64,000 nt of DNA from Halochromatium glycolicum (GCF_016584085.1 NZ_NRSJ01000020.1:1-64000); one strand, 5' to 3'; positions 42,920-52,874 are shown, counted from the first letter of the stretch. Numbers and translations are program-made. The notes: a model not told the origin generated them from the letters alone.

Positions 42920-43172
42920 AACACTGGCCTGGACCCAAGAGCCCTGGGCAGACTACGTTTACTGGCAAACCCAAGATCGCAAGACCCTGAAACGGATCAA
43001 CGCGCTGATCGCCGATACACTGCGGACGCCGTTCGAAGGTATCGGCAAACCGGAGCCCCTGCGGGAGAACCTGAGCGGCTTCTGGTCGCGTCGCATCGAC
43101 CAGGCGAATCGTCTGGTCTACGCCGTCGATGCCGAACAGGTGACCATTCTTTCCTGCCGTTATCACGACTGA
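42912..43172 (+). CDS. yoeB: YoeB ribosome-dependent mRNA interferase
   Basis: This 86-residue toxin has the YoeB signature LAWTQEPWADYVYWQTQDRKTLKRINALI, then GIGKPEPLRENLSGFWSRRIDQANRLVYAV and the C-terminal LSCRYHD carrying the catalytic-type Arg/His/Tyr. It is intact and paired with YefM. It is only 14 bases before pglZ, so the TA genes may supply promoter activity to pglZ-brxL. Confidence 0.92.
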   Translation: MIRTLAWTQEPWADYVYWQTQDRKTLKRINALIADTLRTPFEGIGKPEPLRENLSGFWSRRIDQANRLVYAVDAEQVTILSCRYHD

Positions 43173-43186
43173 CTTGGTGGTCGCCC

Positions 43187-45529
43187 TTGCTCGTGACCGA
43201 GACCGTTCTCGACCGCGTGCTCGACTCCCTGCGGAGCGCCGCGAACATCAGCCGCGTCGATCAGGTGCGCCCGGCGGCGGTGCTCTGGACCGATCATGAG
43301 CGCCAGTGGCAGGCGCTGGCCGAACGCCTGCGCGAGATGCTCCCGGAGCTGTTGGTCCTCGGCGATCATGACCCGGAAGCGCGTCGCGGGCCGGCGATCT
43401 GGATCAAGTGCATGCTGGCGCGGACGCTGGACGAGGCCGAGTGGCCCGCCGGCGCTGTGCCGATCATCTATCTCCCTGGCGTCTCTCGTGCTGATCTGCG
43501 CGCCATCGAGTCCTGCCCGCGGGAGCTGCAGCCGCTGGCGGAGCTGCAGTACCGGGGTGTGTTCTGGAGCCAGCTCAACGGCAAGGATTGGACGGTCAAC
43601 GCCTTCCTGTCCAGCAGCCGCGGCGGACTCAACCTGGACCTGTCCGCCGACCAGGCGACGCGGCACGCGCTGCACCGGGCGCTCGACGTGCTGCTCGACA
43701 CCCCGGTCGAGAAGCTGAAGGGTCGACGGCTGGAGGCGACGGATTTCGATGCCTTGCTGAGTGCCGACCCGGTGCGCGATCTGCTGACCTGGTTGAACGA
43801 CCCCGAGGCCACGACCTCGGACTGGCAAGGCGCGCGCTGGGATGCGTTTCGCAGCCGCTGCAAGGCGGACTTCAAGCTCGATCCCGACGCCGACGGCGTG
43901 CTGGTGGCGGCTGAGCGAATCTGCGCGGGGCGTCCGGAGTGGGCGGCGGTCTGGGAGCGTTACCGAGTGGGCTGGCGTGCGTTCCCAAAGGTGAGGGCGC
44001 GACTGAAGCGGGCGTCGCTGCCGGCCCATCGGGATCTGTTCACGGACTTCAGCCGCTACCCCCAGAGCAACGACGAGGCGGAGGACAGGCTTCGGTCCGG
44101 GCTGACTGCACTGGCGGGTCTCGAACCGGGCGCGGCCGCATCCAAGCTCAAGGCGCTCGAACAAGCGCACGGGACGCGCCGCCAGTGGCTGTGGGCGGAG
44201 ATGGGCCAGGCGCCGCTCGCGCGGGCCCTGGAGCCGCTGTCGCGGTTGGTGACGCTGATCGATCAACCGTTCGGCGGGCAGCATCTGGAGGACATGGCGG
44301 GCGCCTACCGCGATGCCTTCTGGCAGGTCGATGCCGCAGCGCGTGCGGCCCTTGCGGCCGTGCGAGCCAAGGCGGATACCGAGGCCGTCACCACCGCGCT
44401 CGCGGCCATCTACGTCCCCTGGCTGGATGCGACGAACCGCCGTTTTCAGGCGCTGGTGCGCGAGGGTGGCTACCCCGGCTCCACGGTGGTGCAGGAACCG
44501 AGCGGGACCTACCAGGCCGGTGGCGAGTGCTGGCTGTTCGTCGACGGGCTGCGCTTCGATGTGGCCCAGGACCTGGGTTTGGCGCTGAAGGCGGACGGAC
44601 TGGAGGCGGCCATCGCGTCCGACTGGGCGCCGGTGCCGTCGGTGACCGCCTCCGGCAAGGTCGCCTGCTCGCCGGTCGCCCATCTCGCCCAGGGCCGTAG
44701 CTCGGACCAGGACTTCGTGCCGAGCCACGGCACGCTCGACAAGCCGCTGAACACGGCCCTGCTGAGGAAGGTACTCAAGGACGCCGGCTGGCAGGTGCTC
44801 GCCGGCAGCGACGCGGGCGATCCGTCCGGCCGCGCCTGGACCGAGATGGGCGACCTGGACCATTACGGACACGAGCACGGGCTGCGCCTCGCGCGGGAGG
44901 TGCCGGTGATCCTGGAGGCCGTCGTCGAGCAGATCCGATTCCTGGTGGATGCGGGCTGGAAGACGATCCGCATCGTCACCGACCATGGCTGGCTGCTGGT
45001 GCCAGGCGGCATGCCGAAGACGGAGCTGGCCAAGTTCCTCACCGCCACGCGCTGGGGCCGTTGTGCCGCGCTCGCGGACACCGCGAAGCCGACCGAGCTG
45101 ACCCTGACCTGGAGCTGGTGCGCCAACGTTCGCATCGCGATGGCGCCGGGGATCAGCAGCTTCATCGCCGGCCAGGAGTACGGGCACGGCGGCCTGAGCC
45201 TGCAGGAGAGCCTCGTCCCGGTGGTCGAGGTGACCCGGCAGGCAGGCGTCTCGGATGCGGTGTCGGTGACCGTGAAGGGGATCAAATGGACCGGGCTGCG
45301 CTGCCGCGTCACGGTCGAGGGCGCACCGGCAGGCTACAGGGCCGATCTGCGACAGAAGGCGAACGATCCGAGCACCAGCAAGGCTGGCGGCGGCAAGCCC
45401 CTGAAGGATGGGAAGGCGTCGCTGGTGGTGGAGGACGACGACCTTGAAGGTGAGGCGATCTCGCTGGTGGTGCTCGATGCTGCCGGCCAGGCGGTTGCCA
45501 AGGTCGCAACGGAGATCGGCGGAGCTTAG
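43187..45529 (+). CDS. pglZ: BREX phosphatase-like protein PglZ
   Basis: The 780-residue alkaline-phosphatase-fold protein is a core BREX component. The N-terminal region has AAVLWTDHERQWQALAERLR, a PglZ pattern. The phosphatase half has LFVDGLRFDVAQDLG (about 448-462), VPSVTASGKVAC and VTDHGWLLVPGG (about 597-608), the metal-binding D-H pair. The C-terminal tail is a beta-rich module. It starts at TTG 43187; GTG 43193 is an alternative. PglZ is a nuclease or phosphodiesterase-like protein interacting with PglX. It is four bases before brxL. Confidence 0.92.
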   Translation: MLVTETVLDRVLDSLRSAANISRVDQVRPAAVLWTDHERQWQALAERLREMLPELLVLGDHDPEARRGPAIWIKCMLARTLDEAEWPAGAVPIIYLPGVSRADLRAIESCPRELQPLAELQYRGVFWSQLNGKDWTVNAFLSSSRGGLNLDLSADQATRHALHRALDVLLDTPVEKLKGRRLEATDFDALLSADPVRDLLTWLNDPEATTSDWQGARWDAFRSRCKADFKLDPDADGVLVAAERICAGRPEWAAVWERYRVGWRAFPKVRARLKRASLPAHRDLFTDFSRYPQSNDEAEDRLRSGLTALAGLEPGAAASKLKALEQAHGTRRQWLWAEMGQAPLARALEPLSRLVTLIDQPFGGQHLEDMAGAYRDAFWQVDAAARAALAAVRAKADTEAVTTALAAIYVPWLDATNRRFQALVREGGYPGSTVVQEPSGTYQAGGECWLFVDGLRFDVAQDLGLALKADGLEAAIASDWAPVPSVTASGKVACSPVAHLAQGRSSDQDFVPSHGTLDKPLNTALLRKVLKDAGWQVLAGSDAGDPSGRAWTEMGDLDHYGHEHGLRLAREVPVILEAVVEQIRFLVDAGWKTIRIVTDHGWLLVPGGMPKTELAKFLTATRWGRCAALADTAKPTELTLTWSWCANVRIAMAPGISSFIAGQEYGHGGLSLQESLVPVVEVTRQAGVSDAVSVTVKGIKWTGLRCRVTVEGAPAGYRADLRQKANDPSTSKAGGGKPLKDGKASLVVEDDDLEGEAISLVVLDAAGQAVAKVATEIGGA

Positions 45530-45532
45530 ACG

Positions 45533-47620
45533 ATGCAACTCGACGAACTGGACCAGAAGGCCGCCGAGCACTTCGAGGGCTACGTGGTCCGCAAGGACCT
45601 GGTGCGCCAGTTCAGCCGCCAGTTCCCGGTGCCGACCTACGTGGTGGAGTTCCTGCTCGGGCGCTACTGCGCGACCATCGACGAGGACGAGATCAACGAG
45701 GGCCTGGAGATCGTCCAGCGCCAGCTCGCCTCACGCACGGTCAACGCCGGCGAGGAGGAGCTGTTCAAGGCGCGTGCCCGCGAGGAAGGGACGGTCAAGC
45801 TGATCGACCTGGTCAGTGCGCGGCTGGATACCCGCACCGATTCTTATCTGGCCAACCTGCCGAGCCTGCAGCTCAAGGATGTGCGCATCGGCCCGGAGAT
45901 GGTGCGCGAGCATGAGCGATTGCTCACCGGCGGCTTCTACGCCGAGGTCACGCTGAGCTACGACTCCGCCATCGCCCAGGAGGCCCACGGACGGCCGTTC
46001 GGTGTCGACGCGCTGCGAGCGATCCAGCTCTCCAGGCGCGACGTGCTGGACGTGCTGGCCCAGGCGCGGGAGGGGCTGAGCAGCACCGAGTGGAAGGCGT
46101 TCCTGCTGCGCAGCGTCGGGCTGGAGCCGGATCAGTTCGGCGAGCGGGCCAGGGACGCGCTGCTGCTGCGCATGGTCCCGTTCGTCGAGCGCAACTACAA
46201 CCTGGTGGAGCTGGGGCCGCGCGGCACCGGCAAGAGCCACCTGTTCCAGCAGGTCTCGCCCTATGCCCACCTGATCTCGGGCGGCAAGGCGACGATGGCC
46301 AAGATGTTCGTCAACAACGCGACCGGCCAGCGCGGGCTGGTCTGCCAGTACGACGTGGTCTGTTTCGACGAGGTCTCGGGCGTGTCCTTCGACCAGAAGG
46401 ACGGCGTCAACATCATGAAGGGCTACATGGAGTCGGGCGAGTTCAGCCGCGGCAAGGAGAACATCCGCGCCGATGGCTCCATCGTGCTGGTCGGCAACTT
46501 CGACGTCGATGTCGAGCACCAGCAGCGCATCGGACATCTGTTCGGGCCGCTGCCGCCGGAGATGCGCAATGACACCGCGTTCATGGACCGCATCCACGCC
46601 TTTCTGCCGGGCTGGGATGTCCCGAAGATGCAGCCGAGGCTGTTCACCGACCACTTCGGACTGGTGAGCGACTTCCTGTCCGAGTGCTTCAGCCGCTTGC
46701 GCATGGAGAGCCGGCTGCCGCAGCTCCAGGGTCGTGTCCACCTCGGCGGGGCGCTCAGCGGGCGCGACATCAACGCGACCAACAAGACCGCGAGCGGGTT
46801 GTTGAAGCTGCTCTACCCGTCGGCCGAGACGGAGGTCTCCGACGAGGACATCGCGTGGGCGATCAGGCTGGCCCTCGAGGTTCGCCGCCGTGTGAAGGAG
46901 CAGCAGAAGCGCATCGGCTCGGCGGAGTTCCGCAACACCCATTTCAGCTATCTGATCGGTGAGGAGGGAGTCGAGACGTTCGTCGCGACGCCGGAGCTCT
47001 CGAGCGAGAACAGCATCGGCGCCGACCCGCTCGAGCCGGGCCAGGTCTGGACCCTTAGCCCCGGCGGGATGGGAAAGCGCCCCGGTGGGATGGGAGAGCG
47101 CCCCGGCGGGATGGACGAGCACCCCGGTCTGTATCGGATCGAGGTCAACGAGGGCCCCGGTAGTGGGCTGCGCATCCTGAACAACCCAACGCCGCCGCCG
47201 TTCCAGGAGTCGGTGCGCTACGCGCAGCAGAACCTCTATGCCCGTGCCGCACAGCTCGTCGGCGACCGCGACCCGCGCGCACATGAGTTCTCGGTCCAGC
47301 TCCGCAGCTTTGACGCCGCGAAGACCGGCAGCCAGGTCGGCGTCGCGGCACTGCTTGCCCTCTGTAGCAGCCTGCTCAGGAAGCCCCTGCGCGGCGGGCT
47401 GGTCGTCATCGGCGAGATCAACCTGGGCGGCTCCATCGAGCCCATCTACAACGCCGTCACCCTGGTCGAGATGGCCATCGAGAAGGGGGCGCAGGCGGTG
47501 CTGATGCCGGTGTCGAGCCGCCGCCAGCTCTTCGACCTCTCGGACGACATGGCGACCAAGGTCGATACGCAGTTCTATCAGGATGCGCGGGATGCCTTGC
47601 TGAAGGCGCTAGCCGCATGA
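45533..47620 (+). CDS. brxL: BREX Lon-like AAA+ protein BrxL
   Basis: This is a 695-residue BrxL. The N-terminal domain has DQKAAEHFEGYVVRKDLVRQFSRQFPVPTYVVEFLLGRY, then LVELGPRGTGKSHLFQ (Walker A about 228-235) and VCFDEVSGVSFDQKDGVNIMKGYMESGEFSRGKE. The C-terminal Lon-like fold contains KTGSQVGVAALLAL and GEINLGGSIEPIYN. The lysine of the Lon Ser-Lys dyad is not at its expected place (Val or Asn occupies it), so protease activity is doubtful. BrxL forms DNA-encircling rings. The linker holds a 7-residue triple repeat (510-530). It ends the BREX operon, convergent with copB. Confidence 0.93.
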   Translation: MQLDELDQKAAEHFEGYVVRKDLVRQFSRQFPVPTYVVEFLLGRYCATIDEDEINEGLEIVQRQLASRTVNAGEEELFKARAREEGTVKLIDLVSARLDTRTDSYLANLPSLQLKDVRIGPEMVREHERLLTGGFYAEVTLSYDSAIAQEAHGRPFGVDALRAIQLSRRDVLDVLAQAREGLSSTEWKAFLLRSVGLEPDQFGERARDALLLRMVPFVERNYNLVELGPRGTGKSHLFQQVSPYAHLISGGKATMAKMFVNNATGQRGLVCQYDVVCFDEVSGVSFDQKDGVNIMKGYMESGEFSRGKENIRADGSIVLVGNFDVDVEHQQRIGHLFGPLPPEMRNDTAFMDRIHAFLPGWDVPKMQPRLFTDHFGLVSDFLSECFSRLRMESRLPQLQGRVHLGGALSGRDINATNKTASGLLKLLYPSAETEVSDEDIAWAIRLALEVRRRVKEQQKRIGSAEFRNTHFSYLIGEEGVETFVATPELSSENSIGADPLEPGQVWTLSPGGMGKRPGGMGERPGGMDEHPGLYRIEVNEGPGSGLRILNNPTPPPFQESVRYAQQNLYARAAQLVGDRDPRAHEFSVQLRSFDAAKTGSQVGVAALLALCSSLLRKPLRGGLVVIGEINLGGSIEPIYNAVTLVEMAIEKGAQAVLMPVSSRRQLFDLSDDMATKVDTQFYQDARDALLKALAA
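47060..47122 (+). repeat. In-frame 21-bp repeat in brxL linker, three units
   Basis: Three 21-base units encode PGGMGKR, PGGMGER and PGGMDEH before PGL. They lie between the AAA+ and Lon-like parts of BrxL. Length change would keep the frame. Confidence 0.9.
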
Positions 47621-47673
47621 CCGCCTTCGGCTCGATGCCGTTGGCCGCGGCGATGGCCAGCAGATAGCCGTCG

Positions 47674-49746
47674 TCAGCGCCCGAGCAGCTTGGCGTTGAT
47701 CGCGACGATCACGGTCGAGAGCGACATCAATGCGGCGCCGACTGCAGGGCTGAGCAGGATGCCCGCGCCGTAGGCGACGCCGCCTGCGAGCGGGATGGCG
47801 ACGGCGTTGTAGCCGGTGGCCCAGAACAGGTTCTGGACCATCTTGCCGTAGGTGGCCCGCGAGAGCGCGATCACGTCGGCGACGCTGCGGGGGTCGGATT
47901 CGACGAGCACGATATCGGCCGATTCGACCGCGACATCGGTGCCGGCGCCGATGGCGATCCCGAGATCGGACTGCACCAGGGCCGGGGCGTCGTTGACGCC
48001 ATCGCCGACCATCGCGACGATACGCCCGCCGCGCTGCACCGCTTCGATGCGCTTGGCCTTCTCGTCCGGCACTACCTCGGCGAAGTAGTCATCGAGGCCG
48101 AGCGCGTCAGCGACCGACTTGGCCACGGCCTCGGCATCGCCCGTGAGCATCAGGCAGTCGATCCCCATCCCTTTGAGACGGGCGATCGCCTCACGCGATT
48201 CATCCCGAACCAGGTCCGCCAGTGCGATGGCGCCGAGCGGACGCTCGCCGTCCAGCAGATAGACCAGGGTCTTGCCGCCCTCGCGCAGTTCGGCCAGGGC
48301 GTCATCGTCTACCGTGATCGCCTGCTCCTGGAGATAACCGGGGCTGACCGCGCGGATCAGGCGACCCTCGATCTGGGCTTGGGCGCCGCGGCCGGCGAGG
48401 TTCTCGAACTCGGCAGCCTCGGGCACCTGGAGCTGCTTGTTCTTGGCCGCCTCGACGATCCCCTGGGCGATCGGGTGTTCCGAGCGCGCCTCGAGGCCGG
48501 CGGCCAGACGCAGGAGCTCGTCCTCATCCAGCTCCCCGAGGCTGACGATCCCGCGGACGCCGAAGCGCCCGGCGGTCAGCGTGCCGGTCTTGTCGAAGAC
48601 GACGGCCTCAAGCTTGCGCGCGCGCTCGAAACCGGCGCGGTCGCGGATCAGCAGGCCGCGGCCGGCGGCGAGGCTGGTGCTGACCGCGACCACCAGCGGC
48701 ACCGCAAGGCCGAGCGCGTGCGGGCAGGTGACGACCATCACGGTGACCATCCGCTCCAACGCAAAGTCGAAGGCGTAGCCGACGACGAGCCAGCTGGCCA
48801 GCGTGATCACACCGGCCGAGAGGGCAATGTAGGTCAGCCAGGCGGCGGCACGATCGGCGAGGTCCTGGGTTCGCGAGCGCGATGCCTGCGCCTGGCGCAC
48901 CGTCTCGATCACCTGCGACAGGTAGGTATCGGCACCGGTCTTCCGGACCTCGAGCGTGATGCTGCCCTCGCCGTTGACGGCACCGCCGACGGCCTCATCG
49001 CCCTCGCCCTTCTCGACCGGCCGGGACTCGCCGGTGAGCATCGACTCGTTCAGGCTGGTCTTGCCCTCGACGATGGCGCCGTCGACCGGCACCTTCTCGC
49101 CCGGACGGACCCGCACGCGATCGCCGCTGCGCAGCGCGCTGATCGGCACCTCCTCGGTCTCACCGCTGGCGTCGAGACGCAGCGCCCGGTCCGGCATCAT
49201 CTGGACCAGGCTCTCGAGCGCGCTCGAGGCCCCCATGATCGACTTCATCTCGACCCAGTGGCCGAGCAGCATCACGTCGACCAGGGTGGCGAGCTCCCAG
49301 AAGAAGACCTTGCCTTCGAGCCCGAGCACGACCGCCGCCGAATAGCCATAGGCGACGGTGATCGCCAGCGCGATCAGGGTCATCATGCCGGGTGCGCCGG
49401 CGCGCAGCTCGGACAGCAGCCCGGTCAGGAACGGCCAGCCTCCATAGAGGAAGACAGCGGTGGAGAGGGCGAGCAGCGCATACTCGTCGCCCGCAAAGCC
49501 GAGCACCTCGGTCAGCCCCAGGAACGACTGGATCAGCGGCGAGAGCAGCAGGATCGGCACCGTCAGCAGGACCGAGACCCAGAACCGCCGGCGAAAGTCG
49601 GCGATCATGGCCCCGTGTTCATGATGCCCCTGGTGCCCATCGTGCCCATCGTCGTGCGCGTGCTCTTCGCCACCGGATCGGTCGTGATCCTGCTGAGCCC
49701 GCTCCTGCTGCTCGTCCTTGTGTTGCCCGTGCTCATGCCTGCTCAT
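47674..49746 (-). CDS. copB: CopB-like P1B-type copper ATPase
   Basis: The 690-residue heavy-metal ATPase has a His/Asp-rich N-terminus (about residues 1-46). The transmembrane metal site is CPH ([14 protein letters not shown], about 340), typical of P1B-3/CopB (Cu+/Cu2+/Ag+) rather than CPC CopA. Other motifs are TGES, DKTGTLT (phosphorylated Asp about 381), SEHPIAQGI (His of the N domain) and [10 protein letters not shown]. It exports copper to the periplasm. The ATG at 49746 is chosen because the His-rich tail starts there; an earlier start to 49836 overlaps non-coding-like sequence. It is convergent with brxL and downstream of encapsulin. Confidence 0.9.
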   Translation of the reverse strand: MSRHEHGQHKDEQQERAQQDHDRSGGEEHAHDDGHDGHQGHHEHGAMIADFRRRFWVSVLLTVPILLLSPLIQSFLGLTEVLGFAGDEYALLALSTAVFLYGGWPFLTGLLSELRAGAPGMMTLIALAITVAYGYSAAVVLGLEGKVFFWELATLVDVMLLGHWVEMKSIMGASSALESLVQMMPDRALRLDASGETEEVPISALRSGDRVRVRPGEKVPVDGAIVEGKTSLNESMLTGESRPVEKGEGDEAVGGAVNGEGSITLEVRKTGADTYLSQVIETVRQAQASRSRTQDLADRAAAWLTYIALSAGVITLASWLVVGYAFDFALERMVTVMVVTCPHALGLAVPLVVAVSTSLAAGRGLLIRDRAGFERARKLEAVVFDKTGTLTAGRFGVRGIVSLGELDEDELLRLAAGLEARSEHPIAQGIVEAAKNKQLQVPEAAEFENLAGRGAQAQIEGRLIRAVSPGYLQEQAITVDDDALAELREGGKTLVYLLDGERPLGAIALADLVRDESREAIARLKGMGIDCLMLTGDAEAVAKSVADALGLDDYFAEVVPDEKAKRIEAVQRGGRIVAMVGDGVNDAPALVQSDLGIAIGAGTDVAVESADIVLVESDPRSVADVIALSRATYGKMVQNLFWATGYNAVAIPLAGGVAYGAGILLSPAVGAALMSLSTVIVAINAKLLGR

Positions 49747-49795
49747 CGGGTGCTCTCTCGGGGATTGCCGTGAAACAGCGGCCGCGAGCGCGCGA

Positions 49796-50605
49796 TTAGC
49801 CGTTGTGTTCCAGGGTGCAGATCGCGCCGGGATCATCGAGCAGGAAGACCAGGCTTTCCGAGAGGAACAGCCTCAGGTGGATACCATCGCTCGATGCAAA
49901 ACCCACGCGCAGGTCTTGGCCGATCTTGAGTTCGCCGACGCGCGGGTCGACCAGCACGGCCCCCTCGATCCCAGCCTTGAAGACGCCGGCCTCGCAGAGC
50001 CGCCGCAGATGATCGACCTGGAGCATGTCGCCGCATTGATAGCGGCGAAAGAGGGCGTTGTAGCGCGCTGGCGAGAGCACCAGGGCGTAGGGGCCGCTGA
50101 AGCCATTCGCATCCAGCTTATTGACCGCGTTCAGCACGTCATCGAGCGCCTGCTCGACCTGGTTCCAATCGCCAGCAGGCGAGGTTGCGCGGCCCTCGGC
50201 GGTCAGCAGGCCTTCCAGGCCGAGTTCGGGCACACCGTTATAGATGACCTGCTCCTCGCGCCGGGCGACGGCCTCGGCCGCATCCTCGGCGGCACGCAGG
50301 TCGAGCGGTAGCCCGAGCCCGAGATGGCCCTCGACGCGCCGGCGGCTCAGGCTGAACGAGCGCTGCAGCAATGGGACCGGCAGGGCACGGCTGCCGATGG
50401 TCGCCGCGAGCTCGTCGCCGCTGTCCTCAGCGGTGGTCTCGGGACCGACCTCGAGGCTGGTCAGCCCCAGGCCATAGGGCCCGTCGAGGTCGAGGAAGCG
50501 GCGGCCGGTCAGCACCTCGCTTGCGGCCTCGAGTGCGCTGGCGTCGATGCGGTCCCAAACGGACTCCGGCAGACCTGCAGCGTCGCGATTCAAATAGCTC
50601 ATCAT
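49796..50605 (-). CDS. Family 1 encapsulin shell protein
   Basis: This 269-residue HK97-fold encapsulin self-assembles into a nanocompartment that encloses cargo with a C-terminal targeting peptide. Signatures are [60 protein letters not shown] and [26 protein letters not shown]. The end [22 protein letters not shown] is typical of the shell's E-loop/P-domain end. It starts at ATG 50605 overlapping the ferritin stop (ATGA), so cargo and shell are co-translated. Confidence 0.93.
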   Translation of the reverse strand: MMSYLNRDAAGLPESVWDRIDASALEAASEVLTGRRFLDLDGPYGLGLTSLEVGPETTAEDSGDELAATIGSRALPVPLLQRSFSLSRRRVEGHLGLGLPLDLRAAEDAAEAVARREEQVIYNGVPELGLEGLLTAEGRATSPAGDWNQVEQALDDVLNAVNKLDANGFSGPYALVLSPARYNALFRRYQCGDMLQVDHLRRLCEAGVFKAGIEGAVLVDPRVGELKIGQDLRVGFASSDGIHLRLFLSESLVFLLDDPGAICTLEHNG

Positions 50606-51027
50606 TCTACCTCCGGGTCCTGTTGCTTCAGGCTGCCAAGTGTGAGCCCCTTTGGCTCTGGAGCCGTCGCTGCGGCAGGCTGGGCGGCTGCCGCCTCGGG
50701 GCTGCTCTCGCCGTTGCCGCTGGTGGCCGCTTCCTCGGCTTCGGTAATGGGGACCTCGGTAAAGAGATAGGTGCGCAGATGCTCATCGAAGGAGGCATCG
50801 CGGCGGCGCAGCCATTCCAGCACCATCGCGCCGTGTTCGATCTCTTCGCGCATGTTGTGCAAGAGCACCTCGCGCAGCTCGCCGTCGCGACAGGCCTCAG
50901 CACGCTGGCGATACCAGTCCACTGCTTCGAGCTCCTCTTGGAGCGACACCAGCGCACGATGCACATCACGCGTCAGGGCGCTGAGCTCGGCCGCTTCTTC
51001 ATGGAGGCCTTGGGAGGAATCAGCCAT
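50602..51027 (-). CDS. Encapsulated ferritin (EncFtn) with targeting peptide
   Basis: The 141-residue cargo protein oxidises Fe(II) inside the encapsulin shell. The two-helix core has LTRDVHRALVSLQEELEAVDWYRQRAEACRD and HNMREEIEHGAMVLEWLRR. Ferroxidase residues Glu32, Glu62 and His65 are at the numbering known for EncFtn. An Ala/Pro-rich linker leads to the C-terminal LTLGSLKQ, the encapsulin-loading motif. It overlaps the shell gene. A copper ATPase downstream suggests a shared metal/redox stress theme. Confidence 0.94.
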   Translation of the reverse strand: MADSSQGLHEEAAELSALTRDVHRALVSLQEELEAVDWYRQRAEACRDGELREVLLHNMREEIEHGAMVLEWLRRRDASFDEHLRTYLFTEVPITEAEEAATSGNGESSPEAAAAQPAAATAPEPKGLTLGSLKQQDPEVE

Positions 51028-51580
51028 CGGGATTCGGCTCCTTGGTTAGTGATCAAATTTCAGGCTTGCACGCCATTCGCTGCCGCTGCTGATCAGCGGC
51101 TCCCGCGTTATGGCGCTCCTCAGGGGTTGCAAAGGCAATGCCCGGGTCCCTCCGGCCCTCGGCAAGCGCTGCTGCGGTGGTTGTAATGGCCGCAAACGGT
51201 CAGGCTTGGTTGTTTTCAACTGGGTGCCGGGTCATTTCAACCAGCTGCGGCCGGCACGGATTGGTTCTCATACGAGGCAAATAGAGATGGCAACAGCACA
51301 GCGTATCCTCTATGCTCTGCTGCTTACCGGATGTTTACCCTGTCGTAAGAATCGATCCGAAAACCGATGGCCCTATTCTGGGCCTGGAATTTACGGCTTA
51401 GAGTGGATCGCCGACGTCTCTCGCGGGGCGTTCCTGCTAATGGAGGGGCAAGACCCCGTTAGCTCATGCGTTCGATGCAAGACCGCATCGACAAGCTCAT
51501 CGTCATGACTGGTGAGGCATGTGTCCCCAGTCCTATCGGACCGACACACAATGCCCGACTCGCCGGGTAATGGGGATTCC
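51028..51580. other. Divergent intergenic region with small hairpins
   Basis: About 550 bases between divergent genes. Two small hairpins are GGGG-CAAGA-CCCC (51446-51458) and CGATGC-AAGACC-GCATCG (51473-51490). No gene is supported. The encapsulin operon promoter should lie near the left end. Confidence 0.5.
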
Positions 51581-52186
51581 ATGCAAAACACGCCTTTTGA
51601 TGATGCTCTACGGCAGTTGCGGTTACTGCAGCGAGAGTTCGACGCTGAGCTGGACCGTATCCTCGCCGAGGGGCAGAGGCGCTTTCGCTATACCGTTCAG
51701 CGTGGTCGCGTGGTCTTCGAGCAGGGGATGCGCAGCCTGCACCTGCAGCAGCGGACCGGGCTCTGGCGTTATCTCAGGAGCACGCCGCTCGCCTTCATCC
51801 TCACGGCGCCCGTGATCTATGGCCTGGCGGTGCCGATGGTGCTCCTCGATCTGGCGCTGATGGGATTTCAGCAGATCTGTTTCCGTGTCTACGGCATCCC
51901 GCTCGTGCGTCGTCGCGATTACCTGGTGATCGATCGACATCGGCTCAGCTATTTGAATCAGATCGAGAAGCTCAATTGCGTCTACTGCGCATACGCGAAC
52001 CAGTTGCTCGAGTACGCGCGCGAGATCGCGAGCCGAACCGAGCAGTTTTGGTGTCCGATCAAGCATGCTCGCCGCAGCCCTGATGCACACCAGCGGACAC
52101 CCTATTTCGTCGACTACGGCGATGCAGAGGCTTATACGAATGAGCTCGAGTCGTTGCGGGATAGCTTGAAGACGGAAGGCGATTAA
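51581..52186 (+). CDS. Conserved hypothetical protein with Cys-rich loop
   Basis: The 201-residue protein has a basic N-terminal helix (LRLLQREFDAELDRILAEGQRRFRYTV). A hydrophobic pair (AFILTAPVIYGLAVPMVLLDLALMGFQQICF) follows, likely a membrane hairpin. The C-terminal part is LNQIEKLNCVYCAYANQLLEYAREIASRTEQFWCPIKHARR, with C-x2-C, an aligned single Cys (WCPIKH) and His. Such a Cys/His set could bind metal or a cofactor. I know such proteins only as hypotheticals. The ATG 51581 is preceded by GGGG; 51551 is an alternative. Confidence 0.6.
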   Translation: MQNTPFDDALRQLRLLQREFDAELDRILAEGQRRFRYTVQRGRVVFEQGMRSLHLQQRTGLWRYLRSTPLAFILTAPVIYGLAVPMVLLDLALMGFQQICFRVYGIPLVRRRDYLVIDRHRLSYLNQIEKLNCVYCAYANQLLEYAREIASRTEQFWCPIKHARRSPDAHQRTPYFVDYGDAEAYTNELESLRDSLKTEGD

Positions 52187-52364
52187 AGCGTCTCCGGGCA
52201 TCGGTTATCAAGCCAATCCAGGACTCGCCGCGCTGACTCCAGGGCGGCCAAGCTGCATGCTGATCGAGCGAAAGCGAAGAGGCCATTGACCGAATGGCGT
52301 TGACCGTGCCATTCGGTCTTGGAGGAGGCGATGATCAAGACGCCAGTCGGAGCTCAGATCGGCA

Positions 52365-52874
52365 TCAGAGCACCAAATCCGCCTCGCGCCACTGCTGGAG
52401 ACCGGAAGCGATCAGGGCGATACCCAGGATCAGGCCGATCAGGATCGCCGAGCCAAACGCACCCATCACGATGAGCAGCGCGCCGAGCAGGATGCTCCCC
52501 CATAGGCCGATCTTGCGCATCAGCGGGGGGTTGACGACTCCCGCGTCGCGCAGTGCCGTCAAGCCGGTGATACCGTTCAATATCAGGCCCGCGCCGAGCA
52601 ACACCGCCGCTAGCCAGAGGGCGAGCTCGGGCCAGATCAGGATCACGAGCCCGACGATCATCTGCGCCGAGGGACCCAGGACGCTTGCCGGGACCCCTTG
52701 CTTGCGGACGTTCAAGACGAAGAGCAAGGAGACGATGCCACTGGCCAGTATGACGGCGCCAAGCGCGAGCACCGCCAATGTGCCGAAGAAGTAGGGAAGG
52801 GCGATTGCCGCGACCCCAAGCAGGATGGAAAGGACAGCGAACAATCTGGTTGAGCTCAAGGTGTCACTCCTCAT
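52365..52874 (-). CDS. HdeD/DUF308 membrane protein
   Basis: This 169-residue protein has six hydrophobic helices arranged as two repeats, starting LFAVLSILLGVAAIALPYFFGTLAVLALGAVILASGIVSLLF. The A-x-P-x-x-x-G pattern fits HdeD-like DUF308 proteins, which help acid resistance in enterobacteria. The role here is unproven. No operon partner is evident. Confidence 0.8.
   Translation of the reverse strand: MRSDTLSSTRLFAVLSILLGVAAIALPYFFGTLAVLALGAVILASGIVSLLFVLNVRKQGVPASVLGPSAQMIVGLVILIWPELALWLAAVLLGAGLILNGITGLTALRDAGVVNPPLMRKIGLWGSILLGALLIVMGAFGSAILIGLILGIALIASGLQQWREADLVL

Noticed and set aside
43163..45571. 802-codon minus-strand open frame opposite pglZ.
   Set aside because: It is an antisense shadow created by GC-rich codon use; the plus strand encodes a clear PglZ.
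47621..47673. Possible tail of a PIN-type gene on the minus strand between brxL and copB (frame reading GYLLAIAAANGIEPKAV).
   Set aside because: Only about 17 residues are readable and no catalytic Asp or partner antitoxin is present, so I do not annotate it.
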